Shown: positions 62,639-64,000 of the stretch, piece after piece
Layout: each line of letters starts with the position of its first letter
How positions within the stretch are numbered: the stretch's first letter is position 1
From: Tianweitania sediminis
Lineage (GTDB): Bacteria > Pseudomonadota > Alphaproteobacteria > Rhizobiales > Rhizobiaceae
DNA: 64,000 bases
Direction: 5' to 3'
NCBI RefSeq assembly: GCF_017813335.1
Contig: NZ_JAGIYY010000001.1
Coordinates: 1,166,001 to 1,230,000 of the forward strand
Notes under the pieces: generated by a model
What the model saw: the letters and a program-made list of their open reading frames with translations, nothing else
Databases searched by the model: none
What the model was told of the DNA's origin: nothing
Made by a program: the position numbers and the translations under genes

Positions 62639-62969
62639 ATCATTAACAACGATATTGCAGTTGAATGGCCGATCGCCATTGGACCGGTTGCGACATCAAG
62701 TGGCGTAAATGTTGTGTCGCGTTTGGTCTGAAACTGCTGCCGTTCAGATGCGTTTCAAAACGATGGCGATCCCGAAAATGCGTGTAAAGCCAATGATGTG
62801 GCCGATTCAGCCGGCGGCCTTTGCCGACGATTCGCATGTCGCTTTATCGTGGAACCACGCCGGAACCCCCCGATGGCTTCACTTTCATGCTGCTCAACCC
62901 CCTGACCGGGAATAGTCCCTTCACGCCCGGTTTTGCAACCGCTTACCCGCCGCTAAAGCCAGGCGTGTA

Positions 62970-62993
62970 CAAAAAAGGGGCCTCGCGGCCCCT
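62970..62993 (-). terminator. Intrinsic terminator after dps
   Basis: AGGGGCC (62976-62982) and GGCCCCT (62987-62993) pair around TCGC; the minus strand continues as a T6 run. Confidence 0.85.
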
Positions 62994-63017
62994 CTGCTTG
63001 TTGGCTGACAATGATGC

Positions 63018-63506
63018 TCAGGCCGGTTCCTGCACGTGGGCTTCGAGGAACCAAAGATTCTTGTCGAGCACGCGCGAGAAGGCCGTGAAAATGTCAGCGG
63101 TGTCGGCATCGCCTGCTTCTTCCGCTTCGTCGATCGACTTGCGAACGGCATTCGCCGTATCGCCATAACGGTCAATCAGCGCGTGCAGGTGATCCTTCAC
63201 CTGGTAGATATCGGTCGGATAGGGCTTCAGCTGGCTTTTCTCGCTAACGGTTTCCTTGGTCCCGAGGGCGGTGCCGCCGAGCTGGACAACGCGTTCCGCC
63301 ATGGTGTCGACATGCACGTCTATGTCCTTGCGGAACTGATCCAGAAGTTCATGAACGGCGATGAACTGCGGTCCCTTAAGGTTCCAATGGGCCTGCTTGG
63401 TGATCAAGGCCAAGTCGATAGCGTCGGCAACCCTGGCGTTCAAGAGTTCCATTGCGACCTGCTTCGTGTTGGAAGCGAGATCGATGCGGGTGGAATGGGT
63501 GGTCAT
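63018..63506 (-). CDS. dps: DNA protection during starvation protein Dps
   Basis: This 162-aa ferritin-like protein has the interface ferroxidase motif: KQAHWNLKGPQFIAVHELLDQFRKDIDVHVDTMAERVVQLGG. It forms a dodecamer that oxidises and stores iron and protects DNA. ATG 63506 has GGAG about 7 bases upstream. The gene is monocistronic, with an EcfG-type promoter upstream and a terminator downstream, fitting a general stress target. Confidence 0.95.
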   Translation of the reverse strand: MTTHSTRIDLASNTKQVAMELLNARVADAIDLALITKQAHWNLKGPQFIAVHELLDQFRKDIDVHVDTMAERVVQLGGTALGTKETVSEKSQLKPYPTDIYQVKDHLHALIDRYGDTANAVRKSIDEAEEAGDADTADIFTAFSRVLDKNLWFLEAHVQEPA

Positions 63507-63537
63507 GGATCGTCTCCATTGAAATGCAATCAACACG

Positions 63538-63562
63538 AACGGCTTCAGTTTAGAACTGTTCC
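63538..63562 (-). promoter_or_regulatory. EcfG-type promoter of dps
   Basis: On the minus strand GGAAC (63558-63562), 17 bases and GTT (63538-63540) lie about 32 bases before the dps start codon. Confidence 0.75.
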
Positions 63563-63644
63563 AAAGTAGCGTGGAATGGCAGCCCTGCGCAAGGTGATTG
63601 GCTCGCCTTGAACGCGCGCGGCGTCGTTCATGAAACGCCGACGG

Positions 63645-64000
63645 TCAGGCGGCCATCAGCTGCTTGACCGCACGCATATCGGCCACGAAGCGCTCACGCT
63701 CGGCTTCCTTGTCGCTGGGATCCGGGATGCGCAGGATGAAGGACGGGTGGATCGTCAGGAAAACGCGCAAACCATCGTCGCGCGTCACCACCTGACCGCG
63801 CATCTTGGTCACGGCAATAGACTTGCCGAGCAGGGATTGCGCCGCTGTGGCACCCATGGCGACTGCAAGATCCGGCTTGATCAGCGCTAGCTCATGATCG
63901 AGCCACCATCGGCAAGCACTGATCTCGCCCGCATTCGGCTTGGAATGGATGCGGCGCTTGCCGCGCGGCTCGAACTTGAAGTGTTTCACGCCGTTGGTGA
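63645..64000 (-). CDS. udgX: UdgX-type uracil-DNA glycosylase, 5' part beyond the window
   Basis: The visible C-terminal part (about 118 aa) reads TNGVKHFKFEPRGKRRIHSKPN, then CRWWLDHELALIKPDLAVAMGATAAQSLLG and FLTIHPSFILRIPD. The KRRIH motif is diagnostic of UdgX, whose histidine forms a covalent bond with the abasic DNA. The gene continues past 64000, so the N-terminal catalytic motif cannot be seen. Confidence 0.85.
   Translation of the reverse strand, partial: TNGVKHFKFEPRGKRRIHSKPNAGEISACRWWLDHELALIKPDLAVAMGATAAQSLLGKSIAVTKMRGQVVTRDDGLRVFLTIHPSFILRIPDPSDKEAERERFVADMRAVKQLMAA

Noticed and set aside
1-64000. tRNA, rRNA, CRISPR arrays, insertion sequences or prophage
   Set aside because: No T-arm-like GGTTCRANTCC with cloverleaf context, no spaced direct repeats, no transposase or integrase-like protein was found by reading both strands.

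Overview
The window is about 64 kb of a GC-rich alphaproteobacterial chromosome. The closest match is Hyphomicrobiales (Rhizobiales) of the Phyllobacteriaceae or Aurantimonadaceae type; the genus cannot be fixed from sequence alone. The evidence is a PhyR-NepR-EcfG general stress response locus, extended PstC/PstA proteins, neighbours typical of rhizobia (ftsE-ftsX, metX-metW opposite tyrC, zapA beside a DUF4164 gene, tkt-gap-pgk-fba), DUF982/DUF2125/DUF3108 proteins and a perfect CtrA-type site. No rRNA, tRNA, CRISPR array, insertion sequence or prophage was seen. Gene density is high and many start and stop codons overlap.

Layout. 0-7 kb: a catabolic module with a polar amino acid ABC importer, an M20 amidohydrolase and a dimethylarginine dimethylaminohydrolase-like enzyme on the plus strand, opposite a TetR/BetI-like regulator and an aminotransferase cut by the window edge. 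7-10.4 kb: small genes (HNH protein, DUF982 protein, thioesterase, ChaC, acidic protein, DUF883 protein). 10.6-16.9 kb: pstS-pstC-pstA-pstB-phoU-phoB behind a PHO box. 16.9-21.6 kb: ROK regulator and xylose-type importer. 21.7-30.3 kb: general stress response hub (phyR, nepR, ecfG, a single-domain receiver, an HWE kinase) among small membrane and envelope genes. 30.5-32.7 kb: dioxygenase-like and esterase genes with two tandem GNAT genes. 32.8-38.9 kb: hpt, ftsE-ftsX, DUF218, plsC, a second chaC, DUF2125. 39-47.1 kb: tyrC and a hisC-like gene, metX-metW, methyltransferase, gloB, EamA exporter, DUF3108, zapA. 47.4-54.9 kb: tkt, gap, a K+/H+ antiporter, pgk, class I fba. 54.9-62.6 kb: a peptide-type ABC importer with two closely similar binding proteins and a cytoplasmic phosphodiesterase. 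63-64 kb: dps and a partial udgX.

How the parts connect. Six sites fit the EcfG promoter pattern GGAAC-N17-GTT. They lie before phyR, nepR-ecfG, two DUF883 genes, the PRC-barrel gene and dps, so the regulator, sigma factor and several likely targets are scattered through the window. The phyR and nepR promoters face away from each other and their -35 boxes sit in one perfect inverted repeat. Other regulatory sites seen are a near-consensus PHO box (pst), an operator-like dyad before xylF, LacI-type dyads between pgk and fba, a CtrA site before ftsE, and dyads near both binding-protein genes of the peptide-type importer.

The best candidates for undescribed biology are the methylarginine/N-acyl-arginine module at the left end and the doubled-binding-protein importer with its phosphodiesterase. 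Their substrates are inferences from gene content only.
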